A DNA stretch of 49,972 bases from Scleroderma bovista (GCA_037178675.1 JAYMGJ010000095.1:1-49972), one strand, 5' to 3'; positions 12,030 through 24,900 are shown, counted from the first letter of the stretch. Notes: a model not told the origin generated them from the sequence alone. A program made the numbers and translations.

Positions 12030-12826
12030 CTTATGTAGGCTTGTACTAGCTTACTAAGCAATCTCCCTCTTTCCTCTGTATATGTTTGATCTCAGTCTTG
12101 GAGTGACTGAACACCTTTACTTTCCCTACTTCTCCTAGTCTCCCCAGTCCTTGGGAGCCTTGCCTGACCTCCAGAAGCTCCTGGGTCGAATGCACCTCAT
12201 CTGAGGGAGCAGCCACCCAAACACTTTGTTGTCTTTTCATCGGTTGGATGCTAGTCTCTCCAATCAGATAGAATTTGGTTTATCTGAGGCCTTTGACTTC
12301 ACCCTGAATGTCATAGAGCGATCTTTCATAGATCAGGCAAGTCCTTGCTTGGATACTTAATGCTGCTGGCCAACTTCAACACAGCGAACCCCCCCTGAGA
12401 TGTCAACAGCTGTGAAGTCTCAATTGTATGCAGAACAGACCAGTACTTGCCACCCCATCCCGAGGAAGAACAAAACTAACATTCCGAGCAGATCGACCTA
12501 TCAAACTCATGCCTGGCGCATGGGAACAGTCTGTCTCCCAATCGTAATATAGTTTTCTTACCAAAGCCTGGACTATATGTGGCGATATGACATAGGCTGG
12601 ATTGTGTATGTGTATGATGTGTGTATGGGCTGGACTGTGTATGACGTATGTATGATACAAATAAGCTAGGCTGTGTATACATGCAGGTGTTGTATGATGT
12701 AAAATACCTGTAAAGTGCCTGCAAGGACATGATTACCGATGCATGCGGCTGACACGAGCATATAGCCAACAACCATTATAAGACTGCATCATACAGGCAA
12801 GAGCCCTCGCCTCACCATCACTAAAT
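12030..12826. other. No supported gene; GT-rich short repeats
   Basis: At 12596-12680 there are short degenerate repeats (TGTGTATGTGTATGATG, GGCTGGACTGTGTATG). The rest holds scattered small open frames without splice support. Confidence 0.5.
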
Positions 12827-13268
12827 ATGAACGTCCTCACTGTAAGTGCCGGTACATATAATGTTTGAACTTGCTCATCCCCAAGAACCTAGGCCGGTAC
12901 TCGTGTTTTTTTTTGGGATGGTTTCAGTACTATCAAGTACAGTGAAAAAAGGCGACTGAATGCCTCGGTGTCAGTCTTTTCATCCTTATGTGTTACCTTC
13001 CCTCATTGCTTTTAGGGAATTCTATTAGTTGGAATCGGCGTTGATAAAAAGAATGACAACAATAACTCAATTGAGATGGAGGATGACCCCGCCGACAACG
13101 ATGAAGGGCACCTTGTCTTCCTTCCGTAAGTACTCTTGAGATCTTCGGGTCTGAGATAAATTCAGTTGATTTTGATTTAGTTGTTCCTGTGTTAGTCATA
13201 TCAACCCGATTATTTTACCCAGTGTAGACACAGAGCTTCCTGCTGAACTGCAGTCCCTGACATTGTAA
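12827..13268 (+). CDS. Possible very small three-exon gene, unknown
   Basis: ATG 12827 opens a 15-nt exon to a GTAAGTGCC donor. Exon 13016-13125 encodes an acidic stretch (EMEDDPADNDEGHLVFLP) and ends at GTAAGTACT. Exon 13181-13268 ends with TAA. Phases agree (0, then 2), giving about 70 residues. The first intron of 174 nt is long for this genome and the first exon is tiny, so this may be a remnant of a larger gene. No family recognised. Confidence 0.25.
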
Positions 13269-13499
13269 TTCACTCGTTTCCAAGTAGTGTCTTTGTCTTT
13301 CTCTTTGTAAATTACCTCACCAACTTATTGTATGCCACATAGTGTGTTAGCTCACCTGATGGTCCCATGGTTATAAGCTTTGCAAATTTCAACCTAACAA
13401 ATGCTTGCAGCTGTAATGATGGCCCAATTGTTACCAGGGTTTATAAATTGCAGCTTCGTTGCTAACATCTCAAGCTTACGACTATGCAATGAAGAAGAA

Positions 13500-13810
13500 A
13501 GGTGAGTCGCCCATAATCTGGGTCAACACAAGCTTAACGACAATATAGATTACCCTCAAGTTGCACAGGGAGAACATGGGGAAAAAGTTTACAATGGTAC
13601 TAAGTCATCCGTAGTCAGGGTCAAGCTTATTGATATCATAGATTACTTCCAAGCTGGACAGGGAGGACAGGGAGAAGCACCATGTTGATGTAGGTGCTTG
13701 ACACGATATGAACTACAGAAGTTTAATGATATCATAGATTACCCCCAAGTCGCACAAGGAGGACAGGAAGAAGCAATGTGTCAATGTAGGTGCCTTGTCA
13801 CATACAAACT
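13500..13810 (+). repeat. Three degenerate tandem units of about 100 bp
   Basis: Each unit contains ATAGATTAC, then a CAAG(T/C)(T/C)G-CACAGGGAG-type block and a purine-rich GGACAGGGAGAAGC block (near 13545, 13640 and 13735). The surrounding 13269-13499 and 13811-13968 show nothing else supported. Confidence 0.55.
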
Positions 13811-14147
13811 ACTAAGCTTATCATGGATACCATAGACTCTTGTCCGATTCACCATCAGAGCATTAGTTATGTTTGCCCTTGCAGCTTCAATTGACATTGC
13901 ACGCTGATTTCTCCCATCCGACTCTATGCTAGGTATCACAATCATCATCTTTTCTGGGTCCCTAATGTTTGCCATTTTGCATACTATGGGGGAAAATGAA
14001 TGAGCATAGGAAAATATCTTCATTAGTTGAGACTACATCCATAGTTCGTAAACCAAATGCACAAAAGAAAACTACAACGGGCATAGGCCAACCTCGCCCT
14101 GTCGTACAGCTAGCCCAGGTTCAACTCTGCTCAACGTCGAGTGTGTC

Positions 14148-16250
14148 ATGACTTCAGAGACGCCGCGTCAGATGGATGAATACGTTGTTGTCGACCACAT
14201 GGACGAACATATTTTCCCTGTTCCAAATGCCAATGTCGAGTTCCCTGGCCAGTTTCCCTCGATGCCCCTGGGTGGCTTCCCTTGTACCTTCTCCCCTACG
14301 AGTATAAAGGCTTCTCGTATGTTGAGTCGTGCTGGTATGGCTTCGATGGAGTCCTTGCTGGAGGGCCACGGAGTCTACCAACCTGTCCTTCAGTATGAGA
14401 AAAGGGGTATCTCCGCTGCCTTTGTGGAGGAAGTCAAGATTGTCGAGGTCGAGGTCATCAAGTATATCAAACAACCGAGACCTGAAGTCAAGGAAATGTG
14501 CATCCAGATGGACAAGCCAGTACCTACTACACCCCCCAGCACTTCGATCCCCATTCCCCCTTCCAGTCAGGCAGACACATCGACCTCATCTGTTCCTCCC
14601 ATTCCTACCTCTCTGATGGGACTGTTCAGAGTGAGTTCAACAGGTGGAAAATTCCAGTTCGCCCCTGCCAGCTCGCCACCACCCTCTTCACCCATGTCAG
14701 GAGGGACCCCCTGGGATTCTATGGCAACTTTTCGTGTCATTCGACCACTCCCCTCACAGTCACAGTCTAATCGCCGCCAGTCTATCGAATCGTCTATCAC
14801 CGATGAAGCAGCACGTTGCCAGCGCACGACTTCGGCTGTACCATCTGTTGTAGACAAGACATGTTCACCCATGATGGTGCTGCCGCCACCACCGCGTCTG
14901 CCTCCGCCTACTTTCATCCCGGAGAGAAGGGGGGCAACCATGTCATCAGCTTCGGACATGCCGCCACGCCCATCATTGCCCCCTCCACGAGAACTAATCC
15001 ACTGCACAACAACACCCATTGGTGCCATGCTTTCTGTGCACCCCAGAGGAACCTATGGTCCAAGACAGCACGGATCAAGTATGCCCCCGCTGTCAAATCT
15101 GCGCCAGCCACCCTCGACGAGCAGTTTCTGATCTGCAGCAAATGCAGCTGCACATGCTCAGAACTCTCAAACGCCGTCAGGCCTGCCTTCCTGGAGTGTG
15201 CGGGAGCATGAACACAGGAAACTCTCAAGTACATCCCTTGCATCAGATTGTAGTGCCTTATCTCTGCAGTCATCCATGTCATCGGACCACAGCGTCTTCA
15301 TGAACTGTCGCACAACACCAAATGCAACTGGCAAAGCCATAGAGCAACCTATTCATGCCATCACACAGATTATGATAGGGGAGTGGTTGTACAAGTATAC
15401 TTGTTGTACGATTTGCAAAGGATACAGAGAGAAACAGCACCAGCGGTTTTTCTGGGTACATCCATATACCAAGAACCTTTACTGGAGTTCTGCAGATCCA
15501 GGTTCAAACAATGTATCGGGGTCTAGTTCCAAGTGTGGTAAGTAAACACAATTAATTCTACTGTATTCGCCAAGTCATCTTTTGCCCTCGTGTAGCATAT
15601 ATTGAGGGCATCCATGCTGTCTTAGATCCCAACCCCATGCCGCCCGATTTGTACCAATATAGCATCATGATTTCGACAACGCATCGAGAGATGAAGATCA
15701 CTGCACTGACCAAGGAGCGACACGAGATCTGGCTCAATGTAAGTAACGCACGAGACTGGTTTTGAGACCTAGTAAACCACCTTTTTAGGCTCTTAAATAC
15801 CTGCTTTCTCATCCAAATCCGCTTGGAGCTCTGGGCGAAGCGCCGGGCTTAAGCAGCCCTATGTCCCTTGCTGCGGAATTCACAGATGATGACCATCACC
15901 ACCCGGATTTGAGCCCACAAAGCCAGCGCAGTAGGAGGAGCAGTCACAATGGTGGTGCATTCAGCACAACTCCCAAGGGGAAGCGGAGTTGCTCACAGCT
16001 TTCTGTTAGAGGGTCAGCTGGCAAGCGTTCTGGTACACCTGCAGCGGGATATCTGCGTCAGGCTGCTCCTGAAAGCCCATACAGCCCAACCCAGTTGTTC
16101 GAGCATGCAGGAGGCAACAACCATGAGGATGCAGAGCTAGACTTCAAGTTACATGGAGAATCCAAATCAGATGAGGGATATGAAGGTTTAGAGAACATAC
16201 GTGCTTGCTGCAATGGGCGAGGACCAATAATAGACTTCCCAACCATCTGA
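14148..16250 (+). pseudogene. Num1/Mcp5-like cortical PH-domain protein, C-terminal part
   Basis: Num1/ApsA/Mcp5 proteins anchor dynein and organelles at the cell cortex through a C-terminal PH domain. Exons are 14148-15537, 15596-15738 and 15789-16250, with introns of 58 and 50 nt (donor GTAAGT) and matching phases. The first exon is proline/serine-rich and low-complexity. The PH domain begins at MIGEWLYKYT and includes RFFWVHPYTKNLYWSSADPG, YIEGIHAVLDPNPMPP, and EMKITALTKERHEIWLNALK. A short serine-rich tail follows. An in-frame TGA at 15129-15131 interrupts the first exon, and the same frame then continues into REHEHRKLSS and the PH domain. The long coiled-coil N-terminus of the family is absent. 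A NEHRKISS fragment in another frame (near 14000) hints at an internal duplication. I read it as a truncated pseudogene. An intron hiding the TGA is possible, but I found no phase-consistent one. Confidence 0.75.
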
Positions 16251-17371
16251 ACCTACAGCTTGCATATAGTGCTGATTTCTGCATTCTTTTTTTCTTTCAT
16301 ACCTGCAATTTCATTCGGCTTACCTACGACTCTCTATGGACACCTAACACTCCTTGACAATTTTTCCTCTATTACATGGACCCATTAGCATCATAACTTC
16401 ATTCTTATTTCCTTGTGTATATGCATTTCCCTTTTCTGTTGCTAGTTCCCAGTTAGCAGAATTTGGTCTCCCATGCACATGACTGTGAGTACATTTCAGT
16501 TTATAAGCATTTCAAGCTCCGCTTTCCTTTTCTTTTCCTCCTTCACTTCCCTGTACAGTAGTTTTGTGTAGTAGTGGTAATGGATAATAGGGATAATGAA
16601 TAGCGCGATAATGAACAGTGCTGTTAGAATACTGGAAGTCCATGCTGAACAGCGCACAGTGCTGTGCACCTTCCAGCCTGAGTCACTACAACACTAATGG
16701 TCTCTAGACGTCTTATTCGTACAACGCTTTCCACTAACGGCAGTCACAATAACGGTACGTGCGTTAGTCAATGTCTGTTGCTATGACTCAATCAATTAAT
16801 CAAGGCGCCCTCTCCGACCATCATATGTGTTGTATTTGTTGTGCGGTGAGTGGCCATTGCTTGATCCCTATTCGGTTTCTGACGATATGCCTCCCTTGTG
16901 CCCCATGTTCAAATGATGCAAATGCGAGGAATGTATTCACAAAAATCCCGATGGGATCTCCATGGATTCACAGCTCATTCTCGCCCACCTGATTCTCTAT
17001 CCAGATTTACGTTGTTGCCACGATGCCATTGGGTCCACCTTGTTCGTTTGTGTATTATTTCTTTTGCAGCGCTAACACCCTTATTCTCCATCCAGATTTA
17101 GATCGCCATTAAGTCTCGATGTCGTTCTTGTTCAGGCGTGTATCTGTATCTGTTGCAGTGCTAATGCCTTTATTCACTGTTGTTCTCTATCTAGAATACC
17201 CTTGTATTCGCCTCTGAATATGAGAGATCTGTTTGTTGAGTGCGTGCGTTTTTCTTATAAATACACTGTGATCACTCATCTCACTTGCAAAGCCCATCCT
17301 GCCTGTCCTCTGGTGTGTTCATCTTCATTAACCATAGCTGCTGCCAAATTGATTTAAAACCAAGATTACAC
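16251..17371. other. Intergenic; short direct repeats
   Basis: No gene supported. ATTCTC(C/T)ATCCAGATTTA occurs twice and near-copies again between 16978 and 17100, each in a repeating pattern with GCAG(C/T)GCTAA. CACTACAACACTAATGG at 16684 resembles a CACTA end. I could not pair it with a right end. Confidence 0.4.
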
Positions 17372-19716
17372 ATGCCTGCTGCTCGTGCTGTTTTCAAACA
17401 GTGCAAATGTGAAGAGTGTCTTGAAAGAGATGTTGATGGCGTCTTGATGGATACATGGCTCATGCCTGTACATGTGAACAGGGTCCAAGAAGAGTGCTTG
17501 AGGCACAAAGGTTTTGCTAGCGATGACCTTGCTGGTCACCTCTTTGGCCTTACCCTTACAGATGATGGACCTAACCAGAGGGCTGGTGCCGACAAGCTAT
17601 GGAAATCACATGCTGATTACCAGGAAAATGGACCCAGCAATGACCTTATAGCTGGTGCACTTACTACTCTTCCCCTGTCTGACATCACTCACAGCCTCGG
17701 CCATCTCCAGTTGTATGATCCCCACCCAGCACAACCATCAACTTTAGGCAATGTCGGAGAATGCTCCACCGCTAAGTTGTCTAGCAGACAACCGGCCAAT
17801 GTGCCCAAACCTTGCTCAGCGCACTCATTGACTTTGGCCGATATCGCAGATTGCCCTACTATGGAGTCGTCCAGCAGGAGTAATGTACCTCAAAGTCAGT
17901 CCAGCAGGTCCCATCTACCCCCTGATCCTCACTCATTGCATTCATCATCCCCAGGTGGTGTCAGAGAATACCCTGCTGCGGAGTCACCCAGTTTACCAGC
18001 TGCTGTAGCTGGGTGTAGAGTTCCAACGAAGGACCGTCATACAGCCAAGGCACTTGAGATACTGTCTAACATAGAGGCTCAGACCCAGCGGTGTTTTCGT
18101 CTTTTGTTGGACAGGTCTAATGAGCAGGCACTTCCTGTCATCAGAAGAGAGCTTGGGGTGCTGCGCTGTGCTGCGGAGGATGTCAGGCGTAACACTGACA
18201 TTGTGAAGTCTCGCAAGGATGAGATCATTGCTACCCTAGAAAGGCTTGAAGTCGAGCTGAGGTTGCATGAGCCTCCAGAGGACTCATTGAAGGATCCAGT
18301 CTTCTTCGAAACTGGTGAGTTTTGTATGTGTTGATCTCAAATATGATGCTGATGATATCTGACTTAGATGATCGTCACTGCCCATCAGTTGAGCAGATGG
18401 CCATAATTGCACAGGTTGCAACCCTTCTTGGTGTTGTGTGCAGTGTAATCATTGGTGTGAGCCAATGGGGTGGTGACTTTATCATGGGCACCCTTTCATT
18501 GCTGCTCTATATCTCATTTCAGTGCAGCGATGGGACACTCAGCCTCTCCCATGAGAATATGTTGAAGCAGATTCCATCGACTATCGAAAGTGCCCTCTCT
18601 AGGTTCAATCTCACTTCTAAGATGGTCCTGTATGCTGTGTGCAACTGTCATTGCACATATCGACCAATCTACACTCCTGGATCTAGTACCCCTAGCTACC
18701 CTGCTTATTGCACCAACCATCCGACACCTGAGAAGGAATGCAAAGAGGCCCTTTTGAATGCTTCACCCAATGGTGAACGTCGGCCAAAGAAGACGTACAC
18801 TTACCATGACTTCAACGACTATCTCGCCAACTTGTTGGCAAGAAGGGACATCAAAACGTTGATGGATCGGTCATGTGATGATCTCGTGGAGTCCCTTTCT
18901 TCACCACCACCCCGATTCATCAAGAACCCATTTGACGCTCAGTTTCTTCACACATTCAATGGCCCTGAACCTGGCAAACTTTTCGTTGACTGAGGCAATG
19001 AAGGATGCTATGCGTTTGCCCTACACATTGACTTCTTCAACCCAGAGGGCATGACCCAGCATGGAGCAAGCACGTCATCTGGGATCATTTCCATGGCATG
19101 TCTTAACTTACCCCTGGATGTCTGGTATAAACCTGAAAATATGTACCTTGCTGGTATAATCCCAGGACCAAAACAGCCATCCTTGGAGAACCTCAACCAC
19201 TATATCTGCCCCCACATCACCGACCTTGTATCATCATGGGAATGTGGTGTTCGATATTCAACCACTGCAAATCATCCGAATGGCCGTGTCACACGTAGTG
19301 CTGTTGCCCTAGTGGTTTGTGACCTTCCAGCTGCTCGTCACCTTTCTGCACTTGCTGGTGCCAGTAGTCATTTTTTTTGCAGTGCATGCAATTGTTATCA
19401 CAAGTCTAATTATGGCTGGGTCGATTTTGAACACTGGGTACTTTGAGACAAGGACAAGCTGCATTGCCAGGCAGAGCAATGGAGAGACGCCCTGACATCC
19501 GCAGAGTGTGAAAAGCTGTTCAAGCAGTATGGTATCCACTACTCCAAACTTTGGCGACTTCTGTATTGGGATCCAGCCTGTCAGCTAGTGATTGACTCTA
19601 TGCATTGTCTCCTAGAAGGTCTCATACAGCATCATACGCGAAACATACTTGGTCTCACCACAGAAGCTATTTCGACCACCCGCTCAACCTCTTCTGCCTT
19701 CCATTACGATTTCGAG
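17372..19716 (+). pseudogene. CACTA (tnp2-type) transposase, N-terminal and central part
   Basis: Tnp2 proteins move CACTA (En/Spm) elements. Translation starts at ATG 17372 (MPAARAVFKQCKCEECLERD, a cysteine motif typical of the fungal family). One intron of 53 nt (18315-18367, donor GTGAGT) joins two exons in phase. A variable serine/proline-rich region is followed by a helical region and then the tnp2 core. Core motifs are FFNPEGMTQHGAS, DVWYKPENMYLAGIIPGP, SAVALVVCDLPAARHLSALA, FFCSACNCYHKSNYG and QLVIDSMHCLLEGLIQHH. Two in-frame stops occur, TGA 18991-18993 (after KLFVD) and TGA 19444-19446 (after EHWVL). The family usually has R at both places, so both fit CGA-to-TGA change. The gene is cut at 19716 by the chromovirus LTR and its C-terminus reappears at 26398. 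Confidence 0.85.
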
Positions 19717-20087
19717 TGTTACGGTCCGACTTTTTATCTTATCTAATCTGCGATTAGATAGTGTTTATCTTATCTTAGTGTACAGCCTCTATCTTATCTA
19801 CCTAGTCTAGACCTGTACCTCGTGCTGTACACGCTGCCACCCTTGACATCATTACGCATAGCCTTAGCTCCACAGTGATGTCATTACATAGCCTTCCACC
19901 TGCACGTAGCCTCATGGATAGCCTCGCGTAGCCCTCGTGTATAGTAGTATATATACCGTGCAATCCAGCACCCAGAGGCTCCCCATTCGAGCTCATCTTG
20001 GGTTATTGCTCTAGATCCTCGCGTCCTATTTCCTCTCAGAGTCTCGCGTGTAGTTGGGTCTTAGGTGTTCTGCCTAGGGTCATCTCA
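19717..20087 (+). repeat. 5' LTR of the chromovirus
   Basis: It begins TGTTACGG and ends GGTCATCTCA. It contains TTATCTTATC repeats near the start and a TATA-like GTATATATACC near 19950. It matches the 3' LTR except at 19728 and 19762. Confidence 0.95.
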
Positions 20088-20897
20088 CCTGAGCTCGAAT
20101 CTATACATCTTACTCGCTCTACTACGCGCTCTCCTAGCCTTATAAGGAAACTATACCCGGACTCCAGGGTTAAGGAGCTTCACCTTCATACCTTCCGTTT
20201 CGTTCACGGCCAGCCTTTAGTGCCGTTCCCGTAGTGCTTCGGCATTGGGAGTTTTTAGCACCGTTACCTTTACGTACTGTACACCAGCCCAGGGTCGTGC
20301 CTGGTGTCTGAAGGTCGGCGCCCGTTCAAGAGAGGTTCGCAGCCTCAAGGCGATTGAGACATACGTACTCAGTAGTTCCTGCGTCCGTGCAGAGGTAGAC
20401 CTTGTGATCTGCAGCCGCTAGCCGTTTGTTCTCTGCATAGCTGTGCCACTGCCCTGACCCGGCGAGCGCGACAGGCGAACAGAGTCTTACGCTTAGTTTA
20501 GCGGAACAACTGTGGGGATCTAGTCCCAAAGTAACCTTACTCCTACGTCACCCCTTACGCTACCACCATACCTTACCAGTTCCCTCGTCACCTCGTCGAA
20601 GCGCAACAGGAGCGCTTGGCGATCATTTACGGTCCCCGCCCTGACACCCTCGTCAAAATACAGGAAAGGGAGTCGGCAATCGAAGAGGAGTTCCAGTTCA
20701 CCAACGCCGTTGCCGCCTACAGTCGCCTTGTCAGCGACTTCGAAATCCAAGTCCTCCTCGGCTTCCACCGTTCCCTTCCTGTTCCGCCCCTGCCAGACCT
20801 CCCGCTCGCTCGCCGCCGCACGTTCCGGTCCTCCCGTCTCCGACCGGTTAAACAAAGACCTACCCCCTATTCCCGCCTCCACCCCTACTAGGTCCTC
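20088..20897 (+). other. Chromovirus leader
   Basis: Untranslated leader between the 5' LTR and the gag start. An open frame of about 115 codons (about 20536-20891) has no ATG near its beginning, and its product is not recognised. No standard TGGTATCAGAGC-type primer site follows the LTR. Confidence 0.5.
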
Positions 20898-21896
20898 ATG
20901 GCAGACCTTAACCAGCTCCTCGGACAGCTTATCCAGGGGCAAATTGACCTCCAGGCGCATATCGCAGCCCTTGCGGCTGCACAGCCTCACCCTCCACCGC
21001 CGCCGCGCAAGAAGGTGGTCGCGGATCCCGGGAGTTACGATGGCTCCCCTCAGAAGTTCCACGAGTGGTGGTCCAAGATTAAGATTTGGTTACAGATCTC
21101 GATGGAGGGGGCAAACGATGCCCAGGTCACCGCAGCAGTTCTCTCCCGGCTCACTGGCCCGAAAGCTGGTCGGTGGGCTCAAGTCCGTCTGGATAGCTGC
21201 ATGGCAGCAGCACAGGCTCTCGCCAACGCCCCGCCCGTCCCAGCCGGACAGCTCCCGCCCCCTCCGGCCTGGCCTGCTTGGGTTGACTTCGCGGAGGAGA
21301 TAGAGAGGTTCTTTCTCCCCGGAAACAACGCCGAGTGGGCACGTGCCCAACTTCTCCGCCTTAGGCAGGGCCCGAGGCAAAGAATTGATGACTTCTTAGC
21401 GCAGTTCGAGGCGCTCAAGAACCAAGGAGACTGTGGGAATGAGTACGCCCGCGACTTGCTCGAACGTGCGCTCCAGAGGAAACTCCTGGAGCAAATTTAC
21501 ATACAAGGAATGCGTCGGGACACCTACGAGCGACTCGCAAACTCTGCTCGTGCGATGGGAAGAGCCCAGGAACTCTTCCTCATCAACCTCCAAGGGCAAG
21601 GCTCTGCCCGATATTACCAGGGCCAATCTTATTCGTCTTCAACCGCATCTGGGAGTGGTGTTCCCATGGACATAGGTGCCGTTGAGGCAAACCAGCAAAG
21701 GGGTAAAGGGCCCCAATGCTACAATTGCCAATTATTTGGCCACATCGCACGTGAGTGCACAAAGCCGCGCCGCCCTCGTCGTGGGCAACCACAAGCACGG
21801 GCAACGCAAGCCCAGCCGGAGGATGACCGGCTAAATGCGGTAAGAGGAATGACGTTTGCAGAAATGCAGGCGTTCTTCAGGGATTTAAAAGACTAA
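20898..21896 (+). CDS. gag: Chromovirus Gag with zinc knuckle
   Basis: The 332-residue structural protein packages element RNA into virus-like particles in the cytoplasm. It has a proline-rich N-terminus, a capsid-like helical region (VDFAEEIERFFLPGNNAEWA, LRLRQGPRQRIDDFLAQFEA) and one CCHC zinc knuckle from about residue 274 (CYNCQLFGHIAREC, spacing C-2-C-4-H-4-C). A basic tail of R/P/Q residues follows. The start ATG 20898 follows the 810-base leader. Translation ends at TAA 21894-21896, immediately after a -1 slippery site. The local sequence is more GC-rich than the host flanks. Confidence 0.93.
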   Translation: MADLNQLLGQLIQGQIDLQAHIAALAAAQPHPPPPPRKKVVADPGSYDGSPQKFHEWWSKIKIWLQISMEGANDAQVTAAVLSRLTGPKAGRWAQVRLDSCMAAAQALANAPPVPAGQLPPPPAWPAWVDFAEEIERFFLPGNNAEWARAQLLRLRQGPRQRIDDFLAQFEALKNQGDCGNEYARDLLERALQRKLLEQIYIQGMRRDTYERLANSARAMGRAQELFLINLQGQGSARYYQGQSYSSSTASGSGVPMDIGAVEANQQRGKGPQCYNCQLFGHIARECTKPRRPRRGQPQARATQAQPEDDRLNAVRGMTFAEMQAFFRDLKD

Positions 21897-21926
21897 AGAG
21901 TGAGGATAAAACGGGCATCCTCGCTC
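21884..21926 (+). promoter_or_regulatory. -1 ribosomal frameshift signal between gag and pol
   Basis: The heptamer T TTA AAA (21884-21890) is in the gag frame three codons before its end. Slipping back one base continues in the pol frame. After a 7-nt spacer comes a 10-bp stem, 21898-21907 pairing with 21917-21926 (one G-U pair), with a 9-nt loop. This matches the classical layout of -1 programmed frameshift sites. Confidence 0.85.
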
Positions 21927-24900
21927 TCGAGTCTTCATTGGACTTAGCTGTACGTATTCTGGACTATAGACTTTCTCGCGCTACTACTCCTGCAGTGCAG
22001 GAAATATTTAAATACCGCATTGCTTTGTTACGTACAAAAATAGCGAAAACCCACAAAAAAGTGTCTTCGGTAGTTTCTCCTGTTTCTGTTTCTCCTTCTC
22101 GCTACTCTGTGTTGTCTGTTGATACTATGGACTGTGACTCGGACTATACTGTACCTTCTAAGGGGGTCCCTGCAAAGGGCTCGGCGCCGGAAGTAAAATC
22201 GAGCGTGCTTAATTCCCGATCGAATAAAAATATTTCTTCTCCTTCTTTGGCATCTAAGGAACCGGAAAGTCCCGCCGGCAACTTGGAAGTTCTCATGGAC
22301 TTACGAAGGTCCTTCACAATGGAACGTGAAGTGACGGTACCGGTCTGCATCCGCGGACCGCTTAACACTATTAAAGTAGACGCTCTGCTAGACAGTGGCG
22401 CTACTGGTTGTTTTGTTGACAAGAGCTGGGCTCTTGATCGACGACTTCAGTTATCTAAGCTGGTGAAACCCGTCCCTGTGCTTAACGTAGATGGCACTAG
22501 GAATCAGGAGGGTGACATCACGCATTATGTATTGTTGACAGTCGGTATTGGGAAACATGCTGAAAAGCTGTGGTGTGCCGTCACGTGCCTTGGAAAAGTG
22601 CCGCTTATCCTTGGCCACACCTGGCTTCAGAAGCACAACCCCGATATAGATTGGGTAACAGGCAAAGTTAATTTAACTAGGTGTCCTCCAGAGTGCAAGT
22701 CACTTTTAGAGACACGCTTTGCTAAGTTATTACGAGAAAATGAATCTCAGGAAACTTGGGTACAAGCTTTGAAAGCTCATGAATCAAAGGTCACTATCGA
22801 TGAGTCGACCCTAGAGGAAGCTCAGAAGCAGGTCCCTAAAGAGTACTGGGAGTTCTTAGATGTATTTAGTAAAAAGTCGTCAGAGCGCATGCCGCTAAGA
22901 AAACCTTGGGATCATGGAATTGATCTGAAAGAAGACTTCCCGCCCAAAAAGGGAAGACTTATCCCGCTCTCTGTTGATGAACAAAAAGAAGTCGAATCGT
23001 TCCTTGATGATCAACTCGCTAAAGGATACATTCGGCCTTCTATTAGTCAGCAGACGTCACCGGTCTTCTTTATCCCGAAAAAGGACGGCAAGAAGCGCAT
23101 GGTACAGGATTACCGTTATGTAAACGACTGGACGATTAAAAATAACTATCCGCTGCCGCTTATCTCTCAGCTTGTTGACAAGCTTAAGGGTTGTAAACTC
23201 TTCACGAAAATGGACCTTCGGTGGGGTTATAACAATGTGAGGATTCGCGAAGGCGATGAGTGGAAAGCTGCGTTTGTAACGCACAAAGGGGCTTTCGAGC
23301 CATTAGTTATGTATTTCGGTCTCTGTAATTCACCCGCGACATTCCAGAAGATGATGAATGAAATCTTCCACGATATGTCGGATGTCTGCGTGGTGTATAT
23401 CGATGACCTTATGATATTTACGGATACGGACGATCAGGAAAAGCATGATAGAATCGTGCTGGAAGTTTTGAAACGTTTACGTGATAACGACTTGTTTGTC
23501 AAACCTGAGAAGTGTCGCTTCAGAGTCACCGAAGTCGACTTCCTCGGTATGATCGTGTCACGGGATGGTATCAAAATGGACCCTGAAAAAGTTAATGCTA
23601 TTTTAAAATGGCCTGAGCCAACGAACGTAAAGCAGGTTCGCGCGTTCCTAGGTCTCGGCAATTTCTATAGACGTTTCATTAAAGATTATGCAATCATGGC
23701 TAGGCCCATGACGGACCTTACGTGTAAGGATACGGTATTTAACTTTGGAGAAAAGGAACGCGCTGCGTTTGAGGCTTTGAAAGCCGCCTTTACTCGTGCT
23801 CCGGTACTTCAGTACCCCGACCAGGACCGCGAATTCCGCCTCGAAACCGATGCGTCTGAGTTCGCCGTCGGGGGAGTGATATCCGTGAAGTGCGAAGACG
23901 GCGAATTCAGACCCGTCGCGTACATGTCACATTCCATGACACCTCCAGAACGAAATTATCCTATTCACGATAAAGAGATGCTGGCCATCATAAAAGCAAC
24001 TGAGGCCTGGCGCCATTATCTCGAGGCCACTCCTTATGCCTTTGAGATCTACACGGACCATCATAATTTAACGTACTTCACCAAGTCGCAGAACTTGTCT
24101 AAGCGCCAAGCGCGCTGGCAGATGTGGATGACGCGGTTTAACTATTCGCTTATCTATAAAAAGGGAACCCAGATGCACGTTGCAGATCCGCTTAGCAGGC
24201 GATCGGACCATTACGTATCTAGTTCCGACGATAACAAGGACCAGGTCCTGTTGAACCCGGTATCTATTAAACTGATCGACGTCACTGATCAGTCTTACGA
24301 AGAGCGACAGTCGCTCATTACGAACTTTCACGATACTCCTGTTGCTGGTCATAAAGGAGTAAAAGCTACGTATAACGCGCTCAGGAAGCATTATTCTTGG
24401 AAAGGGATGAAAGAGCAGATTCAAACCTACGTAAAGCACTGTCAAAAGTGCCAACAGTCCAAGGTGTCGAATCAAAAGACTTCTGGAAGTCTTATCCCTC
24501 TCCCTACCCCTAGCGGCCCGTGGCTTGACGTCACTATGGACTTTACCGAGATGCCGGAATCCCTCGGTTACAATTATATATTAGTCGTGGTTGATCGGTT
24601 CTCCAAGGAGGTCGTGTTTGTGCCTTGCACTAAAGAGGAAACCGCCTTGTCAACCGCTGAGTTATTTAGAGATCATGTCTGGTGTCAGCATGGACTCCCG
24701 TCTTCCGTCGTGTCAGACCGCGGATCGGTCTTTGCAAGCAACTTCCTGGGGGAGTTGTATAGACTCTTAGGCGTTAAAAGGAAGATGTCTACGGCATTTC
24801 ACCCTCAGACCGATGGTCAAACGGAGCGGTTGAACCGCGACATTAATCAGTATCTCCGAACCTACGTCAATGATCGTCAAAGCGAATGGGCCAAATGGAT

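Noticed and set aside
20536..20891. Extra leader open frame in the chromovirus
   Set aside because: No ATG near the start and no known product. It may be chance in GC-rich leader sequence.
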